Positions 35,141-44,095 of a DNA stretch of 64,000 nt are shown here, piece by piece. The position numbers and the translations under genes were made by a program. How positions within the stretch are numbered: the first letter of the stretch is position 1; each line of letters starts with the position of its first letter. The notes under the pieces are model-generated. The model saw only the letters and a list, made by a program, of their open reading frames with translations. It had not been told where the DNA came from and did not search any database. The stretch comes from Candidatus Bathyarchaeota archaeon (GTDB lineage Archaea > Thermoproteota > Bathyarchaeia > Bathyarchaeales > Bathycorpusculaceae), in assembly GCA_903901015.1 (NCBI GenBank), contig CAIUPH010000066.1:18105-82104 (forward strand), read 5' to 3'.

Positions 35141-36025
35141 TTAGATTTTTGTGCCCTGCGATGGGTCTTCGATTACTTTCTGGAACCCAACCATCAGTTT
35201 CTTTGTGACCGGTCCGGGTTTGCCATCGCCGATTGTGCGTTTGTTGACTTCGCGGATGGGAACCAATTCCATGGCTGTGCCCGTGAAGAATGCTTCGTCT
35301 GCAGTGAACATCATGAACGGGGTCAGGTTGGCAACTGTGAGTTTTAAGCCAAGTTCTATGCAGAGTTTTGAGACGACTTCGGCGGTGATTCCTGCTAAGG
35401 CTCCGGTGGATGTCGGTGGAGTGAGTAATTCGCCGTTTTTGACTATGAAGATGTTTTCGCCCACGCCCTCTGCGATGCAGCCACTCGGTTCAAGGCAGAT
35501 GGCTTCATCCACACCGTTTGCGTTGGCTTCGATTTTGGCTAAAATGCTGTTTAGGTAGTTGAGCGATTTTATCTCGTGTGTCGTGGCGTCAACGGGGTTT
35601 CTGCGGACCCAGCTGAACATGGTTGTGATGCCTGTTTCTTTAGCGTTGCCTGCTCGGATGTTGATGGTGTCAGTTATGATTATGACTGTGGGTTTGGGGC
35701 ATTTACGCGGATCCAAGCCGAGGTCGCCAAGACCTCGTGAAACGATCAGGCGGATGTAGCTGTCTTTCATCTTGTTCTTGCACAGGGTTTCAACAACTGC
35801 TTTAACCATTTCCTGCTTTGTTAATGGAATTTGAAGCATTATGGCGTGTGCTGAACGGTAAAGGCGGTCAACATGCTCTTTTAGCTTGAAAACCGCGCCG
35901 TTGTACTCGCGGATTCCCTCGAAAACGCCATCGCCGTAGAGGAAGCCGTGGTCGTAGACGCTGATTTTAGCCTGGGATTTAGGGTAGTATTCGCCGTCTA
36001 TGTAGACTTGTAATTCGTTGGTCAT
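35141..36025 (-). CDS. ilvE: Branched-chain amino acid aminotransferase
   Basis: 294 residues, fold type IV. YDHGFLYGDGVFEGIREYNG at the start, the lysine in HEIKSLNYLNSILAKIEA near 155, and GCIAEGVGENIFIV, GITAEVVSKL and FFTGTAMELVPI towards the end are family signatures. It makes valine, leucine and isoleucine from the keto acids. The upstream gene on the same strand begins outside its operon (thrS ends ~95 bases away). Confidence 0.95.
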   Translation of the reverse strand: MTNELQVYIDGEYYPKSQAKISVYDHGFLYGDGVFEGIREYNGAVFKLKEHVDRLYRSAHAIMLQIPLTKQEMVKAVVETLCKNKMKDSYIRLIVSRGLGDLGLDPRKCPKPTVIIITDTINIRAGNAKETGITTMFSWVRRNPVDATTHEIKSLNYLNSILAKIEANANGVDEAICLEPSGCIAEGVGENIFIVKNGELLTPPTSTGALAGITAEVVSKLCIELGLKLTVANLTPFMMFTADEAFFTGTAMELVPIREVNKRTIGDGKPGPVTKKLMVGFQKVIEDPSQGTKI

Positions 36026-36119
36026 TTGTTTTCCACTTCTCGGATAGCTGTTTCATATTGTCCAATTGTTTGATATAGCTTACGTCAGTGATACATACGA
36101 TTCGTTTACGGCGGCTTTA

Positions 36120-38030
36120 TTAACCGTGAAACTGCGGTCGCTTCGACAGAAGCATCGGCAGCGGTAGGGGCTTAGTGGGTTTGCCAGCGATTTTCTCTGA
36201 AACAGTCGCAATCAACTGTTCCGACGTCATGTTTTGCTGTTGACCCTTAAGTTCACGAACACGCACTGAAAGCATGCCTGATTCGATTTCTTTGTCACCG
36301 ACGACGATGATGTAGGGCACCCATTCCTGTTCGGCTTCACGGATTTTCTTCTGCAAAGTCGCTGCGGAGTCGTCTATGTCCACGCGGATGTCGTGGGCGC
36401 TGATTTGTGCCGCAAGTTGCTCGAGTTTGTCGAGGAATTTATCTGAGATTGGAATAAGCCGCATCTGGGTCGGTGAAAGCCACAGTGGCAGCATTGGGGC
36501 TTTGCCCGCCATCTGCTCTCGGTAAGCCTTCTCCAGCAGCGCGTAGATGTCTCGTTCGATGGCGCCGCTTGGACTGCAATGTAGAATCAACGGGTACTGT
36601 TTCTCGCCTTTCTCGTCGACGAAGGTTATTTCGTAACGTTTCGCGTTTTCAACGTCGATTTGGTCAGTGCTAAGAGCCGCGGCTTTGTCCTGGTTGTCTA
36701 TGAAGTTAAGGTCCCATTTCAATGCGAAGTAGAAGAATCGTTCATTCCAGACTTCAGCCAAGATGGGTTTGCCAAAGGCAGTTGCCAACTCTGCTATGAA
36801 GTCTTTGTGTTCCGCGTAGAAGTCTTTGGTGAAACGCATGGCAATCTCGTAGTCGTCTTTCACTAAGCCAATGTTGCTGAGTACGTCGATGCAGAGGTTG
36901 AAGCGGACCATGAATTCTTTTTTGGCTTGTTCAATGTCAGTGCAGAATGCGTGGCAGTCGGGCATCGTGAATGCGCGGAGGCGTTTTAAGCCGACGACTT
37001 CGCCGCTTTTTTCTCGGCGGAAGCTGTAGCGGGTGAGTTCGTAGAGTTTGATGGGCATTTGTTTGTAGCTGAACTGGGCGTCATGAGCCATGAGGAATTG
37101 TCCGAAGCATGCGGCGAATCTTAGGAAGAGTTCTTTGTCTTCGGATTTGAGGACGTATTGGCGTGCTGGGAAACGGTTCAGGTAGCTTTTGAGGCTGGGA
37201 TGGTTGAAATCGTACATTATGGGGGTTTCAACTTCCATGCCGCCGTACGCTTGCACTTTAGCTGTAACGTACTGTTCCAGAAGTGATTTTATCATGCGTC
37301 CCTTGGGGTACCAGCGGATGTTTCCGGGGTCGCTGCCAGGTTCGTAATCCGCGATTTCGAGGCGTTTCATGAGTGACACGTGGGGAGGCATTACCGTGAC
37401 TGCGCGTGTCTTCTTTATCTCGTAATTGGAGAATTTCTGGAGGTTCGCGTGTCCTTTGAACTTGAAGTCTTCGATGGGCACGAGTGAACCGTCGGTTTGG
37501 AGGATGTGCCAGTAGGATTTCATGGTGTCTTCGGCTTTGAGGGCTGCAGAGACGGGTTGCTCTTCCTTTTTGGCTTCGCCTTCGCATGAAGCAGTCGTTT
37601 CTGTTGCTACGGCAACTGGCGCTGGGGCATAGCTGCGTGCCTGCTCGGCTAACGGGTGTCCTTTAATCGAGATTGTGAATTGTTTGTTCCAGCCAAACGG
37701 GGCACAGTAGGTTTCGATGCCCTTGCTTTTCGCGTAGGCTTCCATTTCCTTGATTATATTTAGTGCCTCTTGGGGTTTTGAGAGGTTGCTGCTCAGGTGC
37801 GCGAAGGGGTAGACAAGGACGCGGTTAACCTTGAGTTTACCCAAAAAAGCGCGGACATCGTCGATGGCTTTGTGTGCCAAGGCGGAGTTGTCGCCTTCCT
37901 CGATGGCGGTGAATAAAACCACGACTTCTTCAACGCGACTCTCAACCTTCTCTGCTTCCTCAGCGATGTTGATTTCTTTTTCGACGGGTTTGAAAACTAT
38001 AAAGTTAGAGTGTAACTGTAAAATACGCAT
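36120..38030 (-). CDS. thrS: Threonyl-tRNA synthetase, archaeal type
   Basis: 636 residues. Residues 1-~140 form the archaeal editing domain, related to D-aminoacyl-tRNA deacylase (MRILQLHSNFIVFKP). The class II core spans ~200-500 (RLEIADYEPGSDPGNIRWYP, CFGQFLMAHDAQFSYKQMP, RYSFRREKSGEVVGL) and the anticodon-binding domain ~520-636 (PTQMRLIPISDKFLDKLEQL). It charges tRNA-Thr and clears Ser-tRNA-Thr with the N-terminal domain. A small zinc protein gene precedes it by 12 bases. Confidence 0.97.
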   Translation of the reverse strand: MRILQLHSNFIVFKPVEKEINIAEEAEKVESRVEEVVVLFTAIEEGDNSALAHKAIDDVRAFLGKLKVNRVLVYPFAHLSSNLSKPQEALNIIKEMEAYAKSKGIETYCAPFGWNKQFTISIKGHPLAEQARSYAPAPVAVATETTASCEGEAKKEEQPVSAALKAEDTMKSYWHILQTDGSLVPIEDFKFKGHANLQKFSNYEIKKTRAVTVMPPHVSLMKRLEIADYEPGSDPGNIRWYPKGRMIKSLLEQYVTAKVQAYGGMEVETPIMYDFNHPSLKSYLNRFPARQYVLKSEDKELFLRFAACFGQFLMAHDAQFSYKQMPIKLYELTRYSFRREKSGEVVGLKRLRAFTMPDCHAFCTDIEQAKKEFMVRFNLCIDVLSNIGLVKDDYEIAMRFTKDFYAEHKDFIAELATAFGKPILAEVWNERFFYFALKWDLNFIDNQDKAAALSTDQIDVENAKRYEITFVDEKGEKQYPLILHCSPSGAIERDIYALLEKAYREQMAGKAPMLPLWLSPTQMRLIPISDKFLDKLEQLAAQISAHDIRVDIDDSAATLQKKIREAEQEWVPYIIVVGDKEIESGMLSVRVRELKGQQQNMTSEQLIATVSEKIAGKPTKPLPLPMLLSKRPQFHG

Positions 38031-38042
38031 AGAAAACGCCTC

Positions 38043-38243
38043 TTAACCGTAGCGCCACTTGTCAAGGGTCTTGTCTTTCTTGGTTTTCTTCTTGTATTCT
38101 TTGTAGTGGTCTTTGCACAGGTACGCACGTTTATCTGCGCTGCCGATGCTTAATCCAGCAGCTTTAACTTTGTCAGCTGACAGTGAACGCTCAGCGATTT
38201 TGCCGCAGACGCTGCATTTTTCTCCTTTGTCAATACGTCCCAT
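38043..38243 (-). CDS. Small zinc-binding protein upstream of thrS
   Basis: 66 residues with C10-x2-C13 and C43-x2-H46, a very basic C-terminal helix (KEYKKKTKKDKTLDKWRYG) and a start MGRIDKGEKCSVCGK. It may bind RNA. The 12-base gap to thrS implies one operon. Not a named family to my knowledge. Confidence 0.8.
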   Translation of the reverse strand: MGRIDKGEKCSVCGKIAERSLSADKVKAAGLSIGSADKRAYLCKDHYKEYKKKTKKDKTLDKWRYG

Positions 38244-38281
38244 ATTCTACGCCTTGTCAAGTTTAACTACGTACTATGCTG

Positions 38282-39208
38282 CTATTGCTTAAGTTTCTTT
38301 TCATACAGAGCGTTAGCTCTTTTGTAGATTTCTTCTTTTTTGCCAAAGTAAGTGGGACCTAAGCCTTCAACAACGCATGATGCTGCGGCGGAACCCACGC
38401 TGGCGCACCATAGGGATTCTTTTTGGCGGAGGTATTCAGCTAAGAAGCCTGCGATGAACACGTCTCCTGCACCTGTTGGGTCAACTAGCACCTCTGAGGG
38501 GCATGCTTCAACGTTGTATTGGGCGCCTTCAACAGAGAGAACTGCGCCTTTTGCACCCATGGTTACGATGACGGTTTCCACGCCTACATCGTGAATGGCT
38601 TTTATTGCGGGCTTCAACTCTGATTCGCCGGTTAATGCAAAGATTTCGTTTTGGGATGACTTGTAGATGTTGATTAAACCAAAGATTCGGTTGTCTACGC
38701 AGGCGTTTTCAGCCACGTTTCCCGCTTCGTCGAAGGTTCGAAGCAAACCCTGTGGGTCAAGTGACAAGACGTCGGCGCAGCCTTTGAGGTGCTCGACGAG
38801 TTCATAGGAGATTTCGTTTGCAATGGGGGCAAGGTGGATTGCTTTGGCATGGAAATCTTTGGGAACATCTTCGACGCATAACGCGGGTCCTTTGCTTTTG
38901 AGTTTTAATGTGCGTTCTGAGAGGTCTTGGCTGTAAGTCAGTTCGAAACAGGTTGAGGGTTCATCTGAGTGTTTGTGGACGCCTGATAAGTCGATGCCTT
39001 CTTGCTCAACCCACCACAAATAGGCTTCTGGAAAGTTGCCGCCGACCTTGGAGATAACCGCTGCAGAGGCATCCAAACTTCTGGCGGCAAATGACGAGTA
39101 GGTTGCGGCGCCGCCTAAAACCACAAATGGTTTGGGTCTGCTTGGCAGTATAATGGTATCGATTGAGAAGTGCCCGACTACTGCTATGTCACAATTTTTA
39201 GCAGCCAT
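38282..39208 (-). CDS. PfkB family sugar kinase
   Basis: 308 residues. The N-terminal VVGHFSIDTII and GGAATYSSFAARSLDASAAV fit ribokinase-type kinases. The catalytic and ATP-binding motif DPTGAGDVFIAGFLAEYLR lies near 240. The substrate (sugar or nucleoside) cannot be told. Only 38 bases separate it from the zinc protein and thrS downstream. Confidence 0.92.
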   Translation of the reverse strand: MAAKNCDIAVVGHFSIDTIILPSRPKPFVVLGGAATYSSFAARSLDASAAVISKVGGNFPEAYLWWVEQEGIDLSGVHKHSDEPSTCFELTYSQDLSERTLKLKSKGPALCVEDVPKDFHAKAIHLAPIANEISYELVEHLKGCADVLSLDPQGLLRTFDEAGNVAENACVDNRIFGLINIYKSSQNEIFALTGESELKPAIKAIHDVGVETVIVTMGAKGAVLSVEGAQYNVEACPSEVLVDPTGAGDVFIAGFLAEYLRQKESLWCASVGSAAASCVVEGLGPTYFGKKEEIYKRANALYEKKLKQ

Positions 39209-39340
39209 TTCTTATCCACTTTGAAATATTAAATCAAGTAATATATAGGATTAGCTCAAGGCTGAAACCAAACGGGTTATCGGAAGATTCCGTTTGTGTT
39301 TTTTAGCGGTAAAGCTTTAATATTTTATTTGCTGCAAACA

Positions 39341-39410
39341 TGTTTGGCTATGGCATTAGCCGTGGCATGAGCCAGAACCGCAGCCGAGTGGATGCTGATA
39401 ATGCCTACCT
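39341..39410 (+). ncRNA. Fluoride riboswitch (crcB motif)
   Basis: GGCTATGGCATTAGCC (39346-39361), AACCGC (39376-39381) and GCTGATAATGCCTAC (39394-39408) stand in the order and spacing of the fluoride riboswitch consensus: first stem-loop with the GATGG-like turn, invariant AACCGC, and the closing GCTGATNNNNCCTAC. The element is 22-90 bases before the fluC start and follows a TATA-like TTTAATATTTTATT at about 39317-39330. It would sense fluoride and switch on the channel gene. Confidence 0.88.
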
Positions 39411-39432
39411 ACACATGTTGGAAGGTAAGCAT

Positions 39433-39822
39433 ATGAAATGGATTGAAATTGGGTTGTTGGCAGTCGGCGCGGTAATCGGAGCATTTTTACGGTACAAACT
39501 CGTTGAATCGCCCGCGACGTTTTATTGTCTCCCAGTAAATGTCTTGTTTGTAAACGTGTTGGGCAGCTTCATATTGGGCGCGTTCTCAGTTTTATCCGTC
39601 GGACTCAACTTGGAACCTCAGTATACATTGCTCGTGGCAGTCGGGTTCTGCGGATCCTTCACCACCATGTCCTCCTTCGCATTGGAAACCAGCAATTTAG
39701 CCGACGCAAACCGTTTTAGTCTCATGGCGCTAAACATACTAGCGAACGTCGGGTTGTCTTTGGGCGCGATATTTGGGGGAAGATTCGTGGGCGACGCTAT
39801 AGTGGAGAGGTTTTTGCGTTGA
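39433..39822 (+). CDS. fluC: Fluoride ion channel FluC/CrcB
   Basis: 129 residues from ATG 39433, which GAAGGTAAG precedes; longer starts upstream would translate the riboswitch. Four membrane helices; NVLGSFILGAFSV (~40) and GFCGSFTTMSSFALE (~75) carry the conserved Asn and the Phe/Ser/Thr pore residues. The protein exports F- as a dimer with two pores. The next gene overlaps by four bases (TTGA). Confidence 0.95.
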   Translation: MKWIEIGLLAVGAVIGAFLRYKLVESPATFYCLPVNVLFVNVLGSFILGAFSVLSVGLNLEPQYTLLVAVGFCGSFTTMSSFALETSNLADANRFSLMALNILANVGLSLGAIFGGRFVGDAIVERFLR

Positions 39823-40130
39823 GACAGAAAATGTGGGATTTAACGATTCGGATAAAGAAGAACGATGAAGTCGAAGGCAAGCGGCTTCAAAACTTAATCA
39901 TGGATTGCCTCGTGAAAGCGGGAATTGAAGGCGCCACGGTTTGGACGGGCGTGAACGGGTTTGGCAAACGCGGAAAATCCACGCTGCACCTTGAAGGCGT
40001 AACCGTGAACATGCCCCTCATCATCGAAGTGGTGGATACACAGGAAAAACTTGAGCCGCTATTGCCCGACCTGAAACAAATTGTAGGCGACAACGGTTTA
40101 GTAACAATCCAAGAAACCTATGTAATCTAA
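39819..40130 (+). CDS. DUF190 family protein
   Basis: 103 residues from TTG 39819, overlapping the fluC stop; ATG 39831 is an alternative. RIKKNDEVEGKRLQNLIMDC, GATVWTGVNGFGKRG and MPLIIEVVDTQEKLEPLLP are DUF190 signatures. DUF190 genes often accompany crcB, but their role is not settled. Probable translational coupling with fluC. Confidence 0.9.
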   Translation: MRQKMWDLTIRIKKNDEVEGKRLQNLIMDCLVKAGIEGATVWTGVNGFGKRGKSTLHLEGVTVNMPLIIEVVDTQEKLEPLLPDLKQIVGDNGLVTIQETYVI

Positions 40131-40140
40131 ACTCAAGTCA

Positions 40141-40350
40141 CATGTTTTAACATGTTAATGGTCCTTGGGGACTCAGCCTACCCCATAGGTTTCTGCAATG
40201 AGTTTCTAATAGGCTCCGAGCTCTGTGCATAATTCGGTTTTGTGTTTTCTTTACTGTTTAACTTTCCTGATGGGCAACTTTAGAGTAACAGTAAAAAAGC
40301 AACAAACCACCCAAAAATAGAATACTGCACACCCCTCGGGGATCCAAATA
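40141..40350 (-). repeat. MITE-like repeat, copy 3 (inverted)
   Basis: The core 40208-40350 (143 bases) lies in the opposite orientation to copies 1 and 2. Read on the minus strand it begins at TATTTGGATCCCCGAGGGG and ends at GAGCTCGGAGCCTATTAG. The outer arm with CTACCCCATAGG lies at 40178-40190, and AACATGTTAATG (40149-40160) extends the similarity with copy 2. Confidence 0.88.
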
Positions 40351-40426
40351 TGCCGCTCCAACAGCCGCAAGTTCAAAGAACCGCTCAACCCTGCCCTTTT
40401 GCTTATATACGATTTAGCTCCATTGC

Positions 40427-41683
40427 ATGTTTATGGCGGCGGTCAACACGCAAACATCGACAAACAATCCAGACGTTGTAGTTGTGGGAGGGGGACCCGT
40501 AGGTTCATATGTAGCCCTACACTTGGCAAAGCTGGGCGTTAAAACCACCGTTTTCGAAGAGCACCATGCCATCGGTTTTCCTTCGCACTGCGCTGGGCAC
40601 ATCAGCATAAGAAGCCTAAGGGGCATGGGGCTGTATCCGCTTCCTCGGGGCATCGTGGAGAATACGTTTTGCACCGCCAACTTTTACTCGCCCGCCGGTA
40701 CAAAGTTTTCGATTAATCTTTCCTGTCCCGTCACCGTCGTTTTGAACAGAGCACACTTTGACCAGTATTTGGCTGGGCAGGCGCAGGCGGCTGGGGCAAG
40801 TTTTGTTTTGGGTTCCCGCGTCCAATCACTCCTGAAGGAAGGCATCTCTGTGAGGGGTGTTGATGTCGTGCAGACCGACGGGGGTGACCAGAAAGTTTAC
40901 TCTAAAATCGTGGTGGATGCCGAGGGCGTATCTTCGAGGCTTCTGCGCCAGGCTGGCTTATCCGCGCTTAAGCCCCGCGGTTTGGTCTACGCGGTGGAAG
41001 CCGAAATGGAAAACGTGCAAAACGTCGAGCCAAACGCGGTTGAAGTTTACTTCGGCAAATCCTATGCCCCAGGCTTCTACGGCTGGCTCATCCCAAGACC
41101 CGACAGCTCCGCCAAAGTCGGATTAGCGACGAACACGGGCAACCCGCAGGAATACCTAAAGCGGCTCATGACCAAGCATCCTGTTGCCTCAAAGCAGCTT
41201 GCTAAAGCAAAAATAACAAGCATAGGCTACCACGCTATCACGCTGGGGGGACCAATTAACCGCTCCTACGCGGATGGTTTTCTGGCTGTCGGTGACTGCG
41301 CTTCACAGGTTAAGCCCACGACGGGCGGCGGGGTAATTTTTGGGTTAACTTGCGCTAAAACAGCCGCGGAGGTTGCAAGCCAGGCAATAGCGAAAGGAGA
41401 CCTTTCCTCAAATATCCTGAAGAACTACCAAAAAAGATGCCATGACCAATTGAACTTCGATTTTCTCGTCATGCTTAGGCTGCGGCGGTTTCTGGATTCC
41501 CTCTCGGACGAGCGGCTGGATGAGATGCTGCGGGTCTGCGGCAAACTCGGCGTCGACAAAGCATTACGCGATGTGGATGAGATTGATTTCCAAGGAAAAA
41601 TGCTCCTCACAGCTGCGAGGAAACCAGCGATGGCGGCGGCACTGGCTTACTTTGGGCTGCTTTACCTGTCTGCAAACCCTTAA
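40427..41683 (+). CDS. Geranylgeranyl reductase family flavoprotein
   Basis: 418 residues. FAD-binding VVVGGGPVGSYVALHLAKLG at ~17, FPSHCAGHISIRSL (the region with the conserved Cys), then GWLIPRPDSSAKVGL and AVGDCASQVKPTTGGG, all seen in archaeal digeranylgeranylglycerophospholipid reductases. It saturates the isoprenoid chains of archaeal lipids. The next gene, pth2, starts 37 bases later. Confidence 0.92.
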   Translation: MFMAAVNTQTSTNNPDVVVVGGGPVGSYVALHLAKLGVKTTVFEEHHAIGFPSHCAGHISIRSLRGMGLYPLPRGIVENTFCTANFYSPAGTKFSINLSCPVTVVLNRAHFDQYLAGQAQAAGASFVLGSRVQSLLKEGISVRGVDVVQTDGGDQKVYSKIVVDAEGVSSRLLRQAGLSALKPRGLVYAVEAEMENVQNVEPNAVEVYFGKSYAPGFYGWLIPRPDSSAKVGLATNTGNPQEYLKRLMTKHPVASKQLAKAKITSIGYHAITLGGPINRSYADGFLAVGDCASQVKPTTGGGVIFGLTCAKTAAEVASQAIAKGDLSSNILKNYQKRCHDQLNFDFLVMLRLRRFLDSLSDERLDEMLRVCGKLGVDKALRDVDEIDFQGKMLLTAARKPAMAAALAYFGLLYLSANP

Positions 41684-41720
41684 AATCTCCAGCACCAACC
41701 TATAGACGGGATAACAGAAA

Positions 41721-42083
41721 ATGGTCGAATTCGAATACAAGCAAGTCCTCATTTTTCGCACTGACTTGCAGATGAGTAAGGGCAAGATTGCAGCGCAAGC
41801 GGGGCACGCCGCGGTTTCCTCCGCCCAAGACGCCTACACGCACCATAAGAAGTGGTGGGAGGCATGGATGTTTGAGGGGCAGAAGAAGGTGGCGGTTAAA
41901 GTTGCCGACGAAAAAGAGCTCGGTGACTTGGAGGAGGGCGCGGACGCGTTGGGTTTGCCACACGCACTCATCGTTGACAGGGGATTAACTGAGGTTCCTG
42001 AAGGCACAGTTACTTGCTTGGGGATTGGTCCTGCTCCAGCGGCGATGATTGACAGGTTAACTGGCAAACTAAAGTTGTTGTAG
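41721..42083 (+). CDS. pth2: Peptidyl-tRNA hydrolase 2
   Basis: 120 residues, normal length. KQVLIFRTDLQMSKGKIAAQ, QAGHAAVSSAQDAYTHHKK, and the C-terminal VTCLGIGPAPAAMIDRLTGK are Pth2 signatures. It frees tRNA from stalled peptidyl-tRNA. TruD follows eight bases later, suggesting one operon. Confidence 0.97.
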   Translation: MVEFEYKQVLIFRTDLQMSKGKIAAQAGHAAVSSAQDAYTHHKKWWEAWMFEGQKKVAVKVADEKELGDLEEGADALGLPHALIVDRGLTEVPEGTVTCLGIGPAPAAMIDRLTGKLKLL

Positions 42084-42091
42084 GCGGTTTT

Positions 42092-43465
42092 TTGGTGGTT
42101 CCCGAACTTGAAAAGCTCCTCGGCATCGAAGTCTACGCCTTCAAATCCGAGGGCATCGGCGGAGCTATTCGGGAGTCAGTTGACGATTTTGTGGTTGAAG
42201 AGGTTCTGGTGGATGGGTCCAAAGCCAGCGTGAACGGTGAGGTTCCAGCGAGGGTTTTGGGTTCAACCGTTCAGAAGCAGCGTTTTCTTTTGTGCGTTAT
42301 GGTCAAGCGTAACTGGGACACATTCATCGCCGTCAAAAACATTGCTAAGTCACTGGGCATCGATCAGGCGCGGGTTCAGTTTGCAGGAATCAAAGACGCC
42401 AAAGCCGTCACTGCCCAGCATATTTCCATAGAGAACATTTTATTGGAAGAAGCCGCGAAAATTGACGTTAAAGACATTTCTGTTCGCCCCATTGGCTATG
42501 TTCGGGAGATGCTTTCGCTATTCTATTTGCTTGGCAACAACTTTACATTAACCATCAAAGGCACACAAGGTTCAGAGGCAGAGGTTAAGGAAAACATAAT
42601 CCAAACAATGAAACAAATCGATGCAGTCGGTGGCATACCCAACTTTTTTGGGCACCAACGCTTCGGAACCACACGCCCCATCACGCACCTCGTCGGAAAA
42701 GCCATTATTCAGGGCAACTTCGAGGAGGCGGCGATGCTTTTTCTGGCTAAACCCAGCGCACATGAACACCCCGCTTCGAGGCAAGCACGCCAAGACCTAC
42801 AATCAACACGAGATTTCAAAGGGGCGAATGAGAATTTTCCTAAACAACTTCGTTTCGAACGAATAATGCTCAATCATCTAGCAGAAAACTCCAGCGATTT
42901 CACTGGTGCATTCCAGTGTCTGCCGCTTAAGCTTCAAGCGCTCTTCGTCCAAGCCCACCAATCGTACCTGTTCAACCGTTTCCTCAGTGCACGCGCTGAA
43001 CATGGGTTGCCCCTGAACGCGGCTTTGGAAGGGGACTACGTGGTCGGCGTGGAACGTTCTGGTTTACCCATGACCACCGTATCCAAAGTTGCAGCCGCCG
43101 AAAACCTCAATGAAGTCAATGCCCAAATCAAAACTGGGCGATTGCGGGTTGCATTGCCCATTTTCGGGGTGAAACAGAAGCTTTCCCAAGGCGTCATGGG
43201 GCAGATTGAACGCGAAGTTCTCGAAAAAGAAGCAATCCCAATTGAGAATCTGTGTTTTAACGAGTTGTCACGGGTCGGCGGAAAAGGCGGCTTGCGAACA
43301 GCAGTTACCCCAGTCAAAGACTTTAAGTTGCAGAATGTTTCGGCGAACCCAGACGGCAGCGGATGCCAAGCAACAGTGAGTTTTATGCTTCTGCGCGGCT
43401 CCTACGCCACTGTGGTTTTGAGGGAAATAATGAAGCCGTCCGACCTGATTGCTGCTGGGTTTTAG
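42092..43465 (+). CDS. truD: tRNA pseudouridine-13 synthase TruD
   Basis: 457 residues, TTG 42092 or GTG 42095. The catalytic D102 is in QFAGIKDAKAVTAQ, followed by the TruD-specific insertion and NFFGHQRFGTTRPITH near 190. It isomerises U13 (archaeal targets vary). Directly behind pth2. Confidence 0.95.
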   Translation: MVVPELEKLLGIEVYAFKSEGIGGAIRESVDDFVVEEVLVDGSKASVNGEVPARVLGSTVQKQRFLLCVMVKRNWDTFIAVKNIAKSLGIDQARVQFAGIKDAKAVTAQHISIENILLEEAAKIDVKDISVRPIGYVREMLSLFYLLGNNFTLTIKGTQGSEAEVKENIIQTMKQIDAVGGIPNFFGHQRFGTTRPITHLVGKAIIQGNFEEAAMLFLAKPSAHEHPASRQARQDLQSTRDFKGANENFPKQLRFERIMLNHLAENSSDFTGAFQCLPLKLQALFVQAHQSYLFNRFLSARAEHGLPLNAALEGDYVVGVERSGLPMTTVSKVAAAENLNEVNAQIKTGRLRVALPIFGVKQKLSQGVMGQIEREVLEKEAIPIENLCFNELSRVGGKGGLRTAVTPVKDFKLQNVSANPDGSGCQATVSFMLLRGSYATVVLREIMKPSDLIAAGF

Positions 43466-43528
43466 CGAGCGGGCAAAAACGCTGATAAGGAAGAGGTTAA
43501 TTCAGTATTTGTAGGGACGCTGCTTTTT

Positions 43529-44095
43529 ATGGAACCTCAAGCCCCTCCACGTCAGTGTGTTATTCCGCTTCATAAGCCAAGCTGGAAAGAACTCATTTTC
43601 TTCTTTGCCTCTGGACTTCTGGTAAGTATTCCTTTTGCTGCTTTCTACGAGTCGCTGGTTCCATCGGCTGCTATCGCGCTTTTAGTCGTTGTTTTGGCTC
43701 CCTTCATAGAGGAACTCGCCAAGGTTTTCCCATTGTTCTACAGACATGGCGAAACAGAGCGGTCACTCGTCACTATGGGGCTTCTAATCGGAGTCGGATT
43801 TGGTTTAGCAGAGTTTTTCGAATACATTTTCCTCGCAAACACACCCATCGTCGCAGCCATACCCCACATCATCTTTCACGGTTCAAGCGCAACCATAACC
43901 GCATACGGCATCGCAAAAAAGAACCCACTGCCCTACTACCTGATTGCCGTTTCGCTTCACATAATAAACAACTTTTTCGCTCTCTCAAACGACCTTTTCC
44001 TGGGGCTTTTAGCTGAACTGCTGGTTTTAATCACCGTTTACCTGTTGGCATGGCGATTCTACCATAAAACTTCGCCCGAGAAAATGGTTGTTTAA
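43529..44095 (+). CDS. PrsW-family intramembrane protease
   Basis: 188 residues with about six helices. Active-site motifs of the CPBP/PrsW superfamily are visible: FIEELAKVFPLF, GFGLAEFFEYIF and ISLH/HIINNFF-type His residues. PrsW proteases clip membrane-bound anti-sigma factors in bacteria; the archaeal substrates are unknown. It overlaps the end of nadM by four bases. Confidence 0.8.
   Translation: MEPQAPPRQCVIPLHKPSWKELIFFFASGLLVSIPFAAFYESLVPSAAIALLVVVLAPFIEELAKVFPLFYRHGETERSLVTMGLLIGVGFGLAEFFEYIFLANTPIVAAIPHIIFHGSSATITAYGIAKKNPLPYYLIAVSLHIINNFFALSNDLFLGLLAELLVLITVYLLAWRFYHKTSPEKMVV

Noticed and set aside
39340..39432. 31-residue N-terminal extension of FluC
   Set aside because: It translates the fluoride riboswitch; ATG 39433 has a ribosome binding site and gives the normal length.
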